Part shown: positions 1 to 7,950 of the stretch, piece by piece
Layout: every line of letters begins with the position of its first letter
How positions within the stretch are numbered: position 1 is the stretch's first letter
NCBI GenBank assembly: GCA_963821935.1
Contig: CAWGFM010000005.1
Coordinates: 310,001-374,000 of the forward strand
Origin: JAOUEA01 sp963821935
GTDB lineage: Bacteria; Actinomycetota; UBA4738; HRBIN12
Direction of reading: 5' to 3'
Length of the DNA: 64,000 nucleotides
The notes under the pieces: model-generated
Seen by the model: the letters and a program-made list of their open reading frames with translations, nothing else
Told to the model about the DNA's origin: nothing
The model's database searches: none
Translations under genes and position numbers: made by a program

Positions 1-78
1 AGCGGCTCGATGGCGAACTTGGAGCGGGTCGGTGAAACGATGTCCTCAGCGATCTGAGGCCTGGCGACGATGAACACG
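1..78 (-). CDS. rpoA: RNA polymerase alpha subunit, N-terminal fragment
   Basis: The first 26 codons of RpoA are present and the rest lies outside the window. The N-terminus reads (M)FIVARPQIAEDIV, then a stretch ending in SKFAIEPL, matching the start of bacterial alpha subunits, where this segment precedes the dimerisation domain that nucleates RNA polymerase assembly. The start is GTG with a GGAGGG Shine-Dalgarno about six bases upstream. It is the last visible gene of the alpha operon, 117 bases after rpsK. In most bacteria rpsD sits between the two; here there is no room for it. Confidence 0.9.
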
Positions 79-127
79 TACTTCCCTCCTTCGGCGGGGG
101 ATCAACCACTGCTACCCCGCCATCTGC

Positions 128-146
128 GCCGGGGACGAGCCCCGGC
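128..146. repeat. GC-rich hairpin between rpsK and rpoA (REP-like)
   Basis: A perfect 7-base inverted repeat, GCCGGGG and CCCCGGC, encloses the loop ACGAG. No T-run follows it on the minus strand, so it is not a classical terminator. A longer hairpin with the same ACGAG loop lies between rpsG and fusA (17107-17129), suggesting a small family of palindromic elements in operon gaps. It may slow decay from the 3' end or partly attenuate rpoA transcription. Confidence 0.5.
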
Positions 147-162
147 CTACATTCCTCTGGAG

Positions 163-206
163 CGCGCTAGACGCGGCTTCTCTTCTTGCGCCGCGCTAGA
201 CGCGGC
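163..206. repeat. 15-base direct repeat spanning the rpsK stop codon
   Basis: CGCGCTAGACGCGGC occurs at 163-177 and again, identical, at 192-206. The second copy contains the rpsK stop codon (196-198 on the minus strand), so the gene end has been copied 29 bases downstream. A similar arrangement is seen at the end of nusG. Confidence 0.7.
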
Positions 207-588
207 GACGCTTCCGGGGGCGGCAGCCGTTGTGCGGCACCGGCGTCACGTCTTGGATCACCGAGACCTCGAGACCTGCCGCAGCCAGCGAACGGATCGC
301 GGTCTCGCGGCCCGAACCCGGGCCCTTGACGAAGACGTCGACCTTCTGCAAGCCGTGCTCCTGCGCTTGGCGCGCCGCCTTCTCTGCGGCGAGCTGCGCT
401 GCGAACGGTGTGGACTTGCGCGATCCCTTGAAGCCCACGTTCCCGGCGCTGGCCCAGCTGAGCGTGTTGCCCTGCAGGTCGGTGATGGTGACGATGGTGT
501 TGTTGAACGTCGACTTGATATGCGCTTGACCGTGCACGACGTGCTTCTTCTCGCGCCGTTTCGTCTTCTTGGCTTTCGGTTTGGCCAT
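196..588 (-). CDS. rpsK: 30S ribosomal protein S11
   Basis: A 130-residue S11, a component of the 30S platform that contacts 16S rRNA near the decoding-site side of the tRNA path. The family signature is clear: a basic N-terminus, the STFNNTIVTITD stretch, the GPGSGRETA motif and the NGCRPRKRRRV tail. Length is normal. The ATG at 588 follows a GGAGCTC-type ribosome site; longer in-frame extensions overlap rpsM and look unnatural. It lies 55 bases after rpsM and is followed directly by rpoA. Confidence 0.97.
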   Translation of the reverse strand: MAKPKAKKTKRREKKHVVHGQAHIKSTFNNTIVTITDLQGNTLSWASAGNVGFKGSRKSTPFAAQLAAEKAARQAQEHGLQKVDVFVKGPGSGRETAIRSLAAAGLEVSVIQDVTPVPHNGCRPRKRRRV

Positions 589-643
589 GCTGTGGAGCTC
601 CTGACGTGTGCCGTGGTCTGGTCGTCGCACCGGTCCGGTGCGG

Positions 644-1027
644 CTACTTCTTGAGGGCCGCCTTCTTCTTGCCGGCGATGGCCTTCTTGGGCCCCTTGCG
701 GGTCCGGGCGTTGGTGTGGGTGCGCTGGCCGCGGACCGGCAGGCCCCGGCGATGCCGGACCCCGGCGTAGCAGCCGATCTCGATCTTGCGCTTGATGTCC
801 TGGGCGACTTCACGCCGAAGGTCACCTTCGACCTTCAGGTTCTGGTCGATGAACGCGCGGACGCGTACCACCTCTTCCTCGGACAGGTCACGGACCTTGG
901 TGGCCCCGTCGACGTTGGCCCCGATCACGATGGCACCGGCCGTGGTGTGGCCCACGCCGTAGATGTAGGTCAGCCCGATATCGAGCCGCTTGTCGCGGGG
1001 AAGATCGACGCCTGCGATGCGAGCCAC
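644..1027 (-). CDS. rpsM: 30S ribosomal protein S13
   Basis: A 127-residue S13, the 30S head protein that contacts P-site tRNA through its basic tail and forms bridges to the 50S subunit. The start MARIAGVDLPRDKR, the helix-two-turn-helix IYGVG region, the GLPVRGQRTHTNARTRKG motif and the lysine-rich C-terminus are all family hallmarks. It sits between rpmJ and rpsK in the alpha operon. Confidence 0.97.
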   Translation of the reverse strand: MARIAGVDLPRDKRLDIGLTYIYGVGHTTAGAIVIGANVDGATKVRDLSEEEVVRVRAFIDQNLKVEGDLRREVAQDIKRKIEIGCYAGVRHRRGLPVRGQRTHTNARTRKGPKKAIAGKKKAALKK

Positions 1028-1055
1028 TACGTATCCTCTCTGTCGTTCGCGAGCG

Positions 1056-1169
1056 CTAGCCTTGACGCTGCTTGTGGCGCGGATTGGTGCAGATGACCAG
1101 GATCTTGCCTCGCCGGCGGATGACCCGGCACCGGTCGCAGATCCTCTTGACGCTGGGGCGGACCTTCAT
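1056..1169 (-). CDS. rpmJ: 50S ribosomal protein L36, zinc-binding form
   Basis: A 37-residue protein, MKVRPSVKRICDRCRVI continuing to NPRHKQRQG. Cys11, Cys14, Cys27 and His32 form the zinc ribbon, so this is the C+ version of L36. It binds 23S rRNA near the base of the peptidyl-transferase region. It lies in the usual place between infA and rpsM. Confidence 0.97.
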   Translation of the reverse strand: MKVRPSVKRICDRCRVIRRRGKILVICTNPRHKQRQG

Positions 1170-1185
1170 CTGCACATCTTCCGAT

Positions 1186-1404
1186 CTACTTGTACCGGTA
1201 GACCACACGGCCTCGCGTGAGGTCGTACGGCGAGAGCTCGACCAGGACCCGGTCCCCCGGCAGGATCCGGATGTAGTGCATCCGCATCTTTCCCGAGATG
1301 TGGGCCAGCACCACGTGGTCGTTCTCCAGCTTCACCCGGAACATGGCGTTCGGCAACGGCTCGACGACCGTTCCCTCGACCTCTATGGCGTCTTTCTTCG
1401 GCAC
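1186..1404 (-). CDS. infA: Translation initiation factor IF-1
   Basis: A 72-residue IF-1, the OB-fold factor that occupies the 30S A site during initiation. The sequence opens VPKKDAIEVEGTVVE and contains the family motif GKMRMHYIRILPGDRV. I chose the GTG at 1404, which gives the standard 72 residues; an upstream ATG would add 16 unrelated residues. A GAAGGA ribosome site lies about 12 bases upstream. It is the first gene after its own promoter, so it starts the infA-rpmJ-rpsM-rpsK-rpoA unit. Confidence 0.93.
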   Translation of the reverse strand: MPKKDAIEVEGTVVEPLPNAMFRVKLENDHVVLAHISGKMRMHYIRILPGDRVLVELSPYDLTRGRVVYRYK

Positions 1405-1481
1405 GCTCCAGCTGATTCCTTCGAACGGGTTCCGCCCGGCCCAGGCGCGCACGACGCAAGCCGGAGGCAGGGCGAACGGTC

Positions 1482-1511
1482 AGTATAGGCCCGCTGCAGA
1501 GCCAGCGTCCA
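1482..1511 (-). promoter_or_regulatory. Promoter for infA-rpmJ-rpsM-rpsK-rpoA
   Basis: On the minus strand the -35 box TGGACG (1506-1511) and the -10 box TATACT (1482-1487) are 18 bases apart. Transcription should begin near 1475, about 70 bases before infA. It lies just past the map stop codon, so infA and the alpha genes can be transcribed apart from the spc genes. Confidence 0.65.
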
Positions 1512-1518
1512 CGGAGGG

Positions 1519-2280
1519 TCACGCGCGGTGGGTCAGGATCTCGGGGCCATCGTCGGTGATGGCCACCGTGTGCTCGAAGTGGGCTGCGATCGAACCGTCC
1601 GCCGTCACGACGGTCCAGCCGTCGGCGAGGAGGCGCGTCTCCTCGCCCGCGGCCGTCAACATGGGCTCGATCGCGATCACCAGACCGGGGCGAAGGTCGG
1701 GGCCGCGGCCGGGGCTGCCGAAGTTCGAGATGAACGGGTCCTCGTGCATGGATCGGCCGATGCCGTGACCTCCGTACTCACGGATGATGCCGAACCCTGC
1801 CGGCGCCGCGACGCTCTCGATCGCGTGCCCGATGTCGGATAACCGCCCGCCGGGACGGGCAGCCGCGATCCCTGCGTACAGACACTCCTCGGTCGTCTTC
1901 ACCAACCTCGAGGCCTCCTCCGACGGCGGGTCACCGCCCACGAACACCGTCACCGCGGAATCGCCATGGAACCCGTCCCAGATAGCCCCGAAGTCCAGCG
2001 ACAAGACCTGGCCCTCGGACAGCATCCGGGTGCGCGAGGGGATGCCGTGGACGATCTCGTCGTCGATCGATGCGCAGATCGTGGCGGGGTAGGTGCCCTT
2101 GTACCCCTTGAAGGACGGCAGCGCGCCCTCGTCGCTGATGTAGGACTCCGCCACCTGGTCGAGGTCGGCCGTGGAGATGCCGGGTCGGACGGCTGCCAGG
2201 ACGGCGTCGATCGCTCCGGCCACGATGCGACCCGCCTCGCGCATCGTCTGCAGCTCTCGAGGCGATTTCCGGATGATCAT
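1519..2280 (-). CDS. map: Methionine aminopeptidase, type I
   Basis: A 253-residue cytosolic metalloprotease that removes the initiator methionine from new proteins. The five metal ligands can be read as Asp96 (SLDFG), Asp107 (HGDSA), His172 (GGHGIG), Glu205 (AIEPML) and Glu236 (FEHTVA), with His79 in the substrate pocket. No N-terminal SH3-binding extension is present. The ATG overlaps the adk stop codon (ATGA), which fixes the start and implies translational coupling. Confidence 0.96.
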   Translation of the reverse strand: MIIRKSPRELQTMREAGRIVAGAIDAVLAAVRPGISTADLDQVAESYISDEGALPSFKGYKGTYPATICASIDDEIVHGIPSRTRMLSEGQVLSLDFGAIWDGFHGDSAVTVFVGGDPPSEEASRLVKTTEECLYAGIAAARPGGRLSDIGHAIESVAAPAGFGIIREYGGHGIGRSMHEDPFISNFGSPGRGPDLRPGLVIAIEPMLTAAGEETRLLADGWTVVTADGSIAAHFEHTVAITDDGPEILTHRA

Positions 2281-2927
2281 GGGGCCTCCTTCAGCATGCC
2301 GATCGTCCGCTCGGCGACCACGTCGACCGCGCCCTCCGCGTCGATCTCGTGCAGGAGGCCTCGTTCCGCGTAGAAGTCCTCGAGCGGTTCGGTCTGCTCC
2401 TGGTAGACCGCCAAACGCCGGCGAACCGTGAGCTCGTCGTCGTCCGCGCGTCGTTCCAGAGCGGCGCCTTCGAGGTCGCAGACCGAGTCGCTGGCCGGCG
2501 GCTTGAACTCCATGTTGTAGGTAGTCTTGCAGACCGGGCACGTCCAGCGGTTCGAGAGCCGCCGCACAGCGACCCCGTCGGAGATCTGGAACTTCAACAC
2601 CGCGGTCAAGGGCAGCTGCGCGCGCTCGAGCGCCGCCTCCAGCGCCATGGCCTGCGGCACGGTGCGCGGGAACCCGTCCAGGATGAACCCGCTCCGGGCA
2701 TCCGGATCGTCGAGGCGATCGGTCACCATCCGCACCACCAGGTCATCGCTGACGAACTCGCCGCGGTCCATGACCGCTCGCGCCTGGATCCCGAGCGCCG
2801 TGCCTTCTTGGACGTGTTGACGAAGGATGTCACCCGTGGAGATCTGGGGGATGTCGTAGCGATCCACCAAGCGCTGCGCCTGGGTTCCCTTGCCTGCCCC
2901 CGGGGGCCCGAGCAACACGAGCCGCAC
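2277..2927 (-). CDS. adk: Adenylate kinase
   Basis: A 216-residue long-form adenylate kinase (ATP + AMP to 2 ADP). The P-loop is GPPGAGKGT at residues 7-15, the AMP-site motif is GFILDGFPRT, and an LID domain is present. The LID has Cys130, Cys133 and Cys150 but Glu153 where zinc forms usually have Cys or Asp, so metal binding is likely but has an unusual fourth ligand. It lies between secY and map, the classic spc-operon order. Confidence 0.96.
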   Translation of the reverse strand: MRLVLLGPPGAGKGTQAQRLVDRYDIPQISTGDILRQHVQEGTALGIQARAVMDRGEFVSDDLVVRMVTDRLDDPDARSGFILDGFPRTVPQAMALEAALERAQLPLTAVLKFQISDGVAVRRLSNRWTCPVCKTTYNMEFKPPASDSVCDLEGAALERRADDDELTVRRRLAVYQEQTEPLEDFYAERGLLHEIDAEGAVDVVAERTIGMLKEAP

Positions 2928-2937
2928 GGCAGCCCGC

Positions 2938-4221
2938 CTACTTCAGGAAGCCCTCGTAGTGACGCATGAGCAGCTGGGACTCGATCTGCTTCATCGTCTC
3001 GAGCGCGACACCCACGGCGATCAGCACCGAGGTGCCTCCGAAGGAGAACTGTTGGAGATTCCACAGCGCCAACACCACGGTGGGCACGAGGGCGACCGCA
3101 GCCAGGAAGAGCGCACCCGGCAACGTGATGCGGACGAGGATGTCGTTGAGGTAGGTCGCTGTGGGCGCTCCCGGTCGGATGCCCGGGATGAACCCCCCCT
3201 GCTTGCGCAGGTTGTCCGCCTGCTTGGTCGGGTCGAACTGGATCGCCGTGTAGAAGTAGGCGAAGAACACGATGAGTGATGCCAGGATCACCATGTAGAC
3301 GATGCTGTCCTGGCGGCTGATGTATCGGGTCACGAAGTCCTGGAACCACTGTGCGTGGATGACGCTGGCCAGCAGCGTGGGGAAGTACATCACCGAGGTT
3401 GCGAAGATGATGGGGATCACGCCGGCCTGATTGACCTTCAACGGCAGGTAGGTGCTTCCGCCCGAGGTCATCTTGCGCCCGACCACCCGCTTGGCGTACT
3501 GGATGGGGATGCGCCGCTGTCCTTGATCCATGAACACGACCGCGACGATGATCCCCAGCACGACCACGCAGATCGTGGCGAACTGGAACGCGCCGCCCTG
3601 CCGCAGGATCGCCGTGCCCTCACCGGGCAACGAGGCGATCACGGACGTGAAGATCAGGATCGACATGCCGTTGCCCACACCGCGCTGGGTGATGAGCTCC
3701 CCCAACCACATGATCATGGCCGTGCCTGCCGTGAGTGTGAGCACGATGAGAGCCACGTTCGGCGGGGTGAACGTGCCCGGCGGGAAGATGTCGGGGATGC
3801 CGGCCTGACCCGAATGGAACAGGAACACGATGCCGGTGGACTGGAGCAAGGCCAGCACGACCGTGACGTAGCGGGTGTACTGATTGATCTTCTTGACCCC
3901 GACCTCGCCCTGTTCCTGCAGCGCCTGCAGCTTGGGGATCACGACCGTGAGCAGCTGCATGATGATCGAGCTGGTGATGTAGGGCATGATGCCCAGCCCG
4001 AAGACGGCCATGTTGCCCAAGGCGCCGCCCGAGAAGATGTTGATGAACTGGAGGAAGCCGCCTTCCCCGCCGTCGTCGAGCGCCTGCTGCACGACGCCGA
4101 AGTCGACCACCGGCACCGGCACGTGGGCACCGAACCGGTACACCCCGATGATGAACAGGGTGAACAGGATCTTGTTGCGCAGGTCCGGGACCCGGAACGC
4201 GTTGAGGAAGGCCTTCAGCAC
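2938..4221 (-). CDS. secY: Preprotein translocase subunit SecY
   Basis: A 427-residue channel protein of the Sec translocon with about ten membrane helices. Recognisable segments include IMPYITSSIIMQLL, the cytosolic loop after QRRIPIQYAKR, and SGGSTYLPLKVNQAGVIP. Length is normal. The start is GTG at 4221. There is no clear ribosome site, but a TACGAT box (4230-4235) ends eight bases upstream, so secY-adk-map may also be transcribed from an internal, nearly leaderless promoter. Confidence 0.96.
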   Translation of the reverse strand: MLKAFLNAFRVPDLRNKILFTLFIIGVYRFGAHVPVPVVDFGVVQQALDDGGEGGFLQFINIFSGGALGNMAVFGLGIMPYITSSIIMQLLTVVIPKLQALQEQGEVGVKKINQYTRYVTVVLALLQSTGIVFLFHSGQAGIPDIFPPGTFTPPNVALIVLTLTAGTAMIMWLGELITQRGVGNGMSILIFTSVIASLPGEGTAILRQGGAFQFATICVVVLGIIVAVVFMDQGQRRIPIQYAKRVVGRKMTSGGSTYLPLKVNQAGVIPIIFATSVMYFPTLLASVIHAQWFQDFVTRYISRQDSIVYMVILASLIVFFAYFYTAIQFDPTKQADNLRKQGGFIPGIRPGAPTATYLNDILVRITLPGALFLAAVALVPTVVLALWNLQQFSFGGTSVLIAVGVALETMKQIESQLLMRHYEGFLK

Positions 4222-4229
4222 GGTGGTCT

Positions 4230-4235
4230 ATCGTA
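4230..4235 (-). promoter_or_regulatory. Candidate internal -10 box before secY
   Basis: TACGAT on the minus strand ends eight bases before the GTG of secY, the spacing seen at several leaderless starts in this window. No convincing -35 box lies 17 bases further up, so this is a moderate candidate. Confidence 0.35.
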
Positions 4236-4242
4236 CCCCGGC

Positions 4243-4680
4243 TCAGCCCACGAGCTCGGTTCGGCCGCCTGCCTGCTCGATCTTGTCCTTGGCGGCCTGT
4301 GAGAACGCGTGCGCCTTCACCACCAGCGCGTGGTCGATGTCGCCGCGCGCCAGCACCTTGACCGGGCGGCCCTTGTGGACCAGACCATGCTCGTACAGCC
4401 CTTGGGGCGTGACCTCGCCGTCTGCGTAGTACTTGGACAGCACCTCGACGTTGACGACCGAGTACTCCACGCGACCGGGGTTGGTGAAGCCCTTCAGCTT
4501 CGGAACCCGGCGCTGCAACGGCATCTGCCCACCCTCGAACCAGGCCGGCACGTTCTTGCGTGCGCCGGTCCCCTTGGTCCCTCGGCCGGCGGTCTTTCCA
4601 CGCACCCCGGCACGGCCGCGCCCGACGCGCTTCTTGTCCTGTTTCGCGCCCTCGGCGGGCTTCAGATGATGCAGCTTCAT
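4243..4680 (-). CDS. rplO: 50S ribosomal protein L15
   Basis: A 145-residue L15, a late-assembling 50S protein. It shows the glycine/arginine-rich N-terminal extension (VGRGRAGVRGKTAGRGTKG) that threads into 23S rRNA, the FEGGQMPLQRRVPKLKGF motif and the globular C-terminal domain. Its ATG overlaps the rpmD stop (ATGA). Confidence 0.97.
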   Translation of the reverse strand: MKLHHLKPAEGAKQDKKRVGRGRAGVRGKTAGRGTKGTGARKNVPAWFEGGQMPLQRRVPKLKGFTNPGRVEYSVVNVEVLSKYYADGEVTPQGLYEHGLVHKGRPVKVLARGDIDHALVVKAHAFSQAAKDKIEQAGGRTELVG

Positions 4681-4859
4681 GAGAGTTCCTCGACGTCGAC
4701 CAGATGCGACACCTTGGCGATCATGCCGCGGATCTCGGGCCGGTCCTCCTTGATGACGGAGTCACGGATGCGGTGCAGGCCCAATCGCCGAACGGTGGCC
4801 TTCTGATCCTTCGGCCTGTCGATCACGCTGCGGACCTGCGTCACCTTGAGCTGGCTCAT
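4677..4859 (-). CDS. rpmD: 50S ribosomal protein L30
   Basis: A 60-residue short-form bacterial L30: MSQLKVTQVRSVI, then RLGLHRIRDSV, then RGMIAKVSHLVDVEEL. It overlaps rpsE upstream and rplO downstream by four bases each, in the standard rpsE-rpmD-rplO order. The overlap with rpsE decides the ATG at 4859 over longer in-frame starts. Confidence 0.96.
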   Translation of the reverse strand: MSQLKVTQVRSVIDRPKDQKATVRRLGLHRIRDSVIKEDRPEIRGMIAKVSHLVDVEELS

Positions 4860-5497
4860 CGGCGGCCTCCCCGGCCGGGCTGCTGACGTTGCTGGCGTGG
4901 CTGTGCGTCGCTGTAGACCTCTTCGAGCGCCGCGGTGCGTGCCGCCTGGAGCCGAACCTCGGCGGCCGCGACCGCTTCGAGCATGGGCTTGGGAGCGACC
5001 TCGTGCACGTCGCGACCCCGCAGCGCAGCAACTTGGGCGGGCTTGCGCAGGTCCTTCAGTCCCTGCACGGCCGCCTTCACGATGTTGATCTGATTGGACG
5101 ACCCCATGGACTTGGACAAGATGTCCTTGATGCCGGCGCACTCGACCAGTGCCCGCACCGGCCCGCCGGCGATGACGCCCGTTCCCGGTGCAGCCGGCTT
5201 GAGCAGGACGACGCCGGCACCGGCCTCGCCGACCACCTTGTGCGGGATGGTGGTGCCCATCATGGGCACCTCGAACATCTTCTTGCGTGCCTCTTCGACG
5301 CCCTTGGCGATCGCCGCGGGCACCTCCTTGGCTTTGCCGTAGCCCACGCCGACCCGGCCCGCGCCATCGCCGACCACGACCAGCGCGGCGAACGAGAAGC
5401 GTCGCCCGCCCTTGACCACCTTGGCGACCCGGTTGATGGAGATGACCCGCTCTTCGTAGGGGCTCTTCTCTTCGTTCCTGGCGTCATACCGTCGCAT
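4856..5497 (-). CDS. rpsE: 30S ribosomal protein S5
   Basis: A 213-residue S5, which sits at the mRNA entry side and helps hold translational accuracy with S4. The dsRBD-like N-domain (ERVISINRVAKVVKGGRRFSF) and the C-domain motif (GTGVIAGGPVRALVECAGI) are clear. The C-terminus is lengthened by about 30 residues rich in Gln, Arg and Gly. That is notable because the S4 gene (rpsD) is absent from its usual place. Confidence 0.96.
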   Translation of the reverse strand: MRRYDARNEEKSPYEERVISINRVAKVVKGGRRFSFAALVVVGDGAGRVGVGYGKAKEVPAAIAKGVEEARKKMFEVPMMGTTIPHKVVGEAGAGVVLLKPAAPGTGVIAGGPVRALVECAGIKDILSKSMGSSNQINIVKAAVQGLKDLRKPAQVAALRGRDVHEVAPKPMLEAVAAAEVRLQAARTAALEEVYSDAQPRQQRQQPGRGGRR

Positions 5498-5844
5498 CAG
5501 ATCTGCAGTCCTCCCTCACGCGCGCCGTCGGCGAGCGCCGCCACGCGACCGTGGTATAGCCGTCCACCACGATCGAAAACCGCGGCGTCGACACCCGCTT
5601 CCTTCGCGCGGCTGGCGAGCAGCTCGCCCACCGCTTTCGCGCGTGCCGTGGGGTCTGCGCCCGCCACCTCAGCATCGGACGCCTGCGCCAACGTCACGGC
5701 GCGGCTGTCGTCGATGAGCTGGGCGTAGATGTGCCGGTTGGAACGGAACACAGCCAAACGCGGGCGCTGAGCACCGCCCGACACCTTCTTGCGCACACGC
5801 GAATGTCGACGCAGCCGAGCGTGTCGTTTGGTCTTCGCGTCCAT
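5497..5844 (-). CDS. rplR: 50S ribosomal protein L18
   Basis: A 115-residue L18, which with L5 binds 5S rRNA. Family marks are the basic N-terminus (KRHARLRRHSRVRKKVSG), RPRLAVFRSNRHIYAQLIDD and the C-terminal FDRGGRLYHGRVAALADGAREGGL. I prefer the ATG at 5844, which overlaps the rplF stop by one base; a GTG one codon upstream is also possible. The stop overlaps the rpsE start. Confidence 0.96.
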   Translation of the reverse strand: MDAKTKRHARLRRHSRVRKKVSGGAQRPRLAVFRSNRHIYAQLIDDSRAVTLAQASDAEVAGADPTARAKAVGELLASRAKEAGVDAAVFDRGGRLYHGRVAALADGAREGGLQI

Positions 5845-6395
5845 CACGCAGCACCTGTCTTCGCGGCCTTGCCGGCCTTCTTGCGCACGTATTCACCCTC
5901 GTAGCGGATGCCTTTGCCCTTGTATGGCTCCGGCTTGCGGATCTTGCGGATCTTGGCCGCGATCTCGCCCACCGCCTGCTTGTCGTTGCCCCGCACTACG
6001 ATCTGCGTGGGCGTGGGGACCTCGAACTCGATCCCGTCGGGCACCGACACCATGACCGGGTGTGAGTACCCGGCCTGAACCTCCAGATCCTTGCCCTTCA
6101 TGGCGGCGCGATAGCCCACGCCGATGATCTGCAGGGATTTCTCGTAACCCTTGGTGACACCTTCGACCATGTTGGCCACCAAGGAACGCGTGAGCCCATG
6201 GAGGCTGCGATTGAACCCCTGGTCGTCGGGACGCGAGACCAGCACGCTGCCGTCCTCGACCACCACGGTCATGTTGGGGTGGACGGTCTGGGTCAGCGAG
6301 CCGCGAGGGCCCTTGACCGTGACGACGTTGGCCGCCGCGACCGTCACCTCGACGCCGCTCGGGATCTCGATGGGTTGTTTGCCGATCCGACTCAT
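5844..6395 (-). CDS. rplF: 50S ribosomal protein L6
   Basis: A 183-residue L6 near the sarcin-ricin and factor-binding region of the 50S. Two repeated alpha/beta domains are visible, opening MSRIGKQPIEIPSGV and closing with the family motif RKPEPYKGKGIRYEGEYV. The ATG at 6395 gives the normal length; the reading frame upstream is not conserved. Confidence 0.97.
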   Translation of the reverse strand: MSRIGKQPIEIPSGVEVTVAAANVVTVKGPRGSLTQTVHPNMTVVVEDGSVLVSRPDDQGFNRSLHGLTRSLVANMVEGVTKGYEKSLQIIGVGYRAAMKGKDLEVQAGYSHPVMVSVPDGIEFEVPTPTQIVVRGNDKQAVGEIAAKIRKIRKPEPYKGKGIRYEGEYVRKKAGKAAKTGAA

Positions 6396-6423
6396 CTGTT
6401 CTCTGCTCTTCTCGTTCGTGAGC

Positions 6424-6849
6424 TCACCACACGTGGGCGAGCACTTCGCCGCCCACGCCCTTGCGGGAAGCATCGCGGTCGGTCATGAGGCCCTGAGACG
6501 TCGACACGATCGCGATGCCGAGCCCGCCGAGCACTCGCGGCAGATCGTTGCGACCGACGTAGACCCGTCGCCCGGGCGTGGAGATCCGCTTGATCCCCGT
6601 GATCGTGCGCTGCCGGTTCTTCGCGTACTTCAGCCGAACGCGGAATCCTCGATGCGTGCCTTCACCCTCGACCTCGAAGCCCTGGATGTAGCCCTCGGCC
6701 TCCAAGATGCCGAGCAAGGCCTGGTTCTGCTTGGACACGGGGACGAGGAGATCGTCCTTGTAGGCCAGGTTGGCGTTGCGGATCCGCGTGAGCAGGTCCG
6801 CGACCGGGTCCGTGACGTTGCTCGAGAACGTTCGCTGGGTGCTCACCAT
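6424..6849 (-). CDS. rpsH: 30S ribosomal protein S8
   Basis: A 141-residue S8, a primary 16S rRNA binder that in other bacteria also represses the spc operon. Motifs: DPVADLLTRIRNA near the N-terminus and the C-terminal GLGIAIVSTSQGLMTDRDA. About nine residues precede the usual start. The ATG at 6849 overlaps the end of rpsN by seven bases. Confidence 0.96.
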   Translation of the reverse strand: MVSTQRTFSSNVTDPVADLLTRIRNANLAYKDDLLVPVSKQNQALLGILEAEGYIQGFEVEGEGTHRGFRVRLKYAKNRQRTITGIKRISTPGRRVYVGRNDLPRVLGGLGIAIVSTSQGLMTDRDASRKGVGGEVLAHVW

Positions 6850-7028
6850 GAGGACTTCGTCACCCCCGGGAGCTCCCCGGCGTGGGCCAACTGCCGGAAG
6901 CAGATGCGGCAGAGCAGGAACCGCTTGTACACGGCTCGCGCCCGCCCGCACTTCTGGCAGCGTGTGTATCCACGAACGCGGAACTTGGGCTGCTTCAGCT
7001 GCTTGTTCTTGAGTGCCTTCTTCGCCAT
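6843..7028 (-). CDS. rpsN: 30S ribosomal protein S14, zinc type
   Basis: A 61-residue short S14 with a CxxC...CxxC zinc site (CQKC and CRIC). This is the zinc-dependent (rpsZ) form rather than the longer zinc-free paralogue found in some actinobacteria. It lies in the 30S head. The order rplE-rpsN-rpsH is canonical, and its stop overlaps rpsH. Confidence 0.96.
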   Translation of the reverse strand: MAKKALKNKQLKQPKFRVRGYTRCQKCGRARAVYKRFLLCRICFRQLAHAGELPGVTKSSW

Positions 7029-7039
7029 GTGATCCCTCG

Positions 7040-7615
7040 TCAGCCTGCCTGCGCGGCCGAGGTCTGCCCCGTGAAGGGGAAGCCCAGGGCCGACAGGAGG
7101 GCTTGACCCTCGTCGTCGGACGCGGCGGTCGTCACGATCGTGATGTCCATGCCGCGGATCTTCGCCACCTTGTCGTAGTCGATCTCCGGGAAGATCAGCT
7201 GCTCGGTGACGCCCATCGTGTAATTGCCGTGACCGTCGAACGCCGCGGGGTTCATGCCGCGGAAGTCTCGGATCCGTGGGAGTGCGAGCGCCACGAGGCG
7301 GTCGTAGAACTCCCACATGCGATCGCCCCGCAGGGTGACCTTGGCACCGATCGCCATCCCCTCACGCAGCTTGAAACCGGCGATCGACTGTCGGGCCTTG
7401 GTGACCACCGGCTTCTGCCCGGTGATCGTCGTCAGGTCCTCGAGGGCGGCCTCCAGCATACGACCGTCCTTGACGGCGTCACCGATGCCCATGTTGACCA
7501 CGATCTTGTCCAGTCGGGGCACCTGCATGATGTTGGCCAACCCCATCTGATCTTTGAGCGCGGGCCGGATCTCGTCGCGGAACGCCTGCTTGAGCCTGGG
7601 TGTGTAGTCGCTCAT
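7040..7615 (-). CDS. rplE: 50S ribosomal protein L5
   Basis: A 191-residue L5, which binds 5S rRNA and touches P-site tRNA and S13. Motifs include MQVPRLDKIVVNMGIGD, TGQKPVVTKARQSIAGFKLREG and GNYTMGVTEQLIFPEIDYD. The ATG at 7615 overlaps the rplX stop (ATGA), which fixes the start. Confidence 0.97.
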   Translation of the reverse strand: MSDYTPRLKQAFRDEIRPALKDQMGLANIMQVPRLDKIVVNMGIGDAVKDGRMLEAALEDLTTITGQKPVVTKARQSIAGFKLREGMAIGAKVTLRGDRMWEFYDRLVALALPRIRDFRGMNPAAFDGHGNYTMGVTEQLIFPEIDYDKVAKIRGMDITIVTTAASDDEGQALLSALGFPFTGQTSAAQAG

Positions 7616-7950
7616 AGGTCTGCCTCGCATTTCCTGCAGATGCGGACCTTCGTGCCGTCGTCCTCGATGCGGTAGCCGACCCTGGTGGGTTGGCCGCACT
7701 TGCCACACACCGGCTGCACGTTGGAGATGTCGATGAACGTCTCCACGTCGATGATGCCGCCCTGCTGCACGGCCTGGCTCGACCCGCTGGCCCGCCCTCC
7801 TGCACGTTGGTGCTTCTTGGCGAGCGCGACGCCGTCGACCATCACACGGCCCTCGCTCGGCAACACGCGGACCACACGGCCCTCTTTGCCCCGGTCCTTG
7901 CCGCTCATGACGCGGACGTTGTCGTCTTTCCTGATGTTGACTCCGGGCAT
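7612..7950 (-). CDS. rplX: 50S ribosomal protein L24
   Basis: A 112-residue L24, an assembly initiator at the exit-tunnel side of the 50S. The KOW motif reads NVRVMSGKDRGKEGRVVRVLP. The C-terminal part has CGKC and CRKC pairs, so a small zinc ribbon follows the KOW domain, as in other long L24 proteins. The stop is adjacent to rplE. Confidence 0.96.
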   Translation of the reverse strand: MPGVNIRKDDNVRVMSGKDRGKEGRVVRVLPSEGRVMVDGVALAKKHQRAGGRASGSSQAVQQGGIIDVETFIDISNVQPVCGKCGQPTRVGYRIEDDGTKVRICRKCEADL

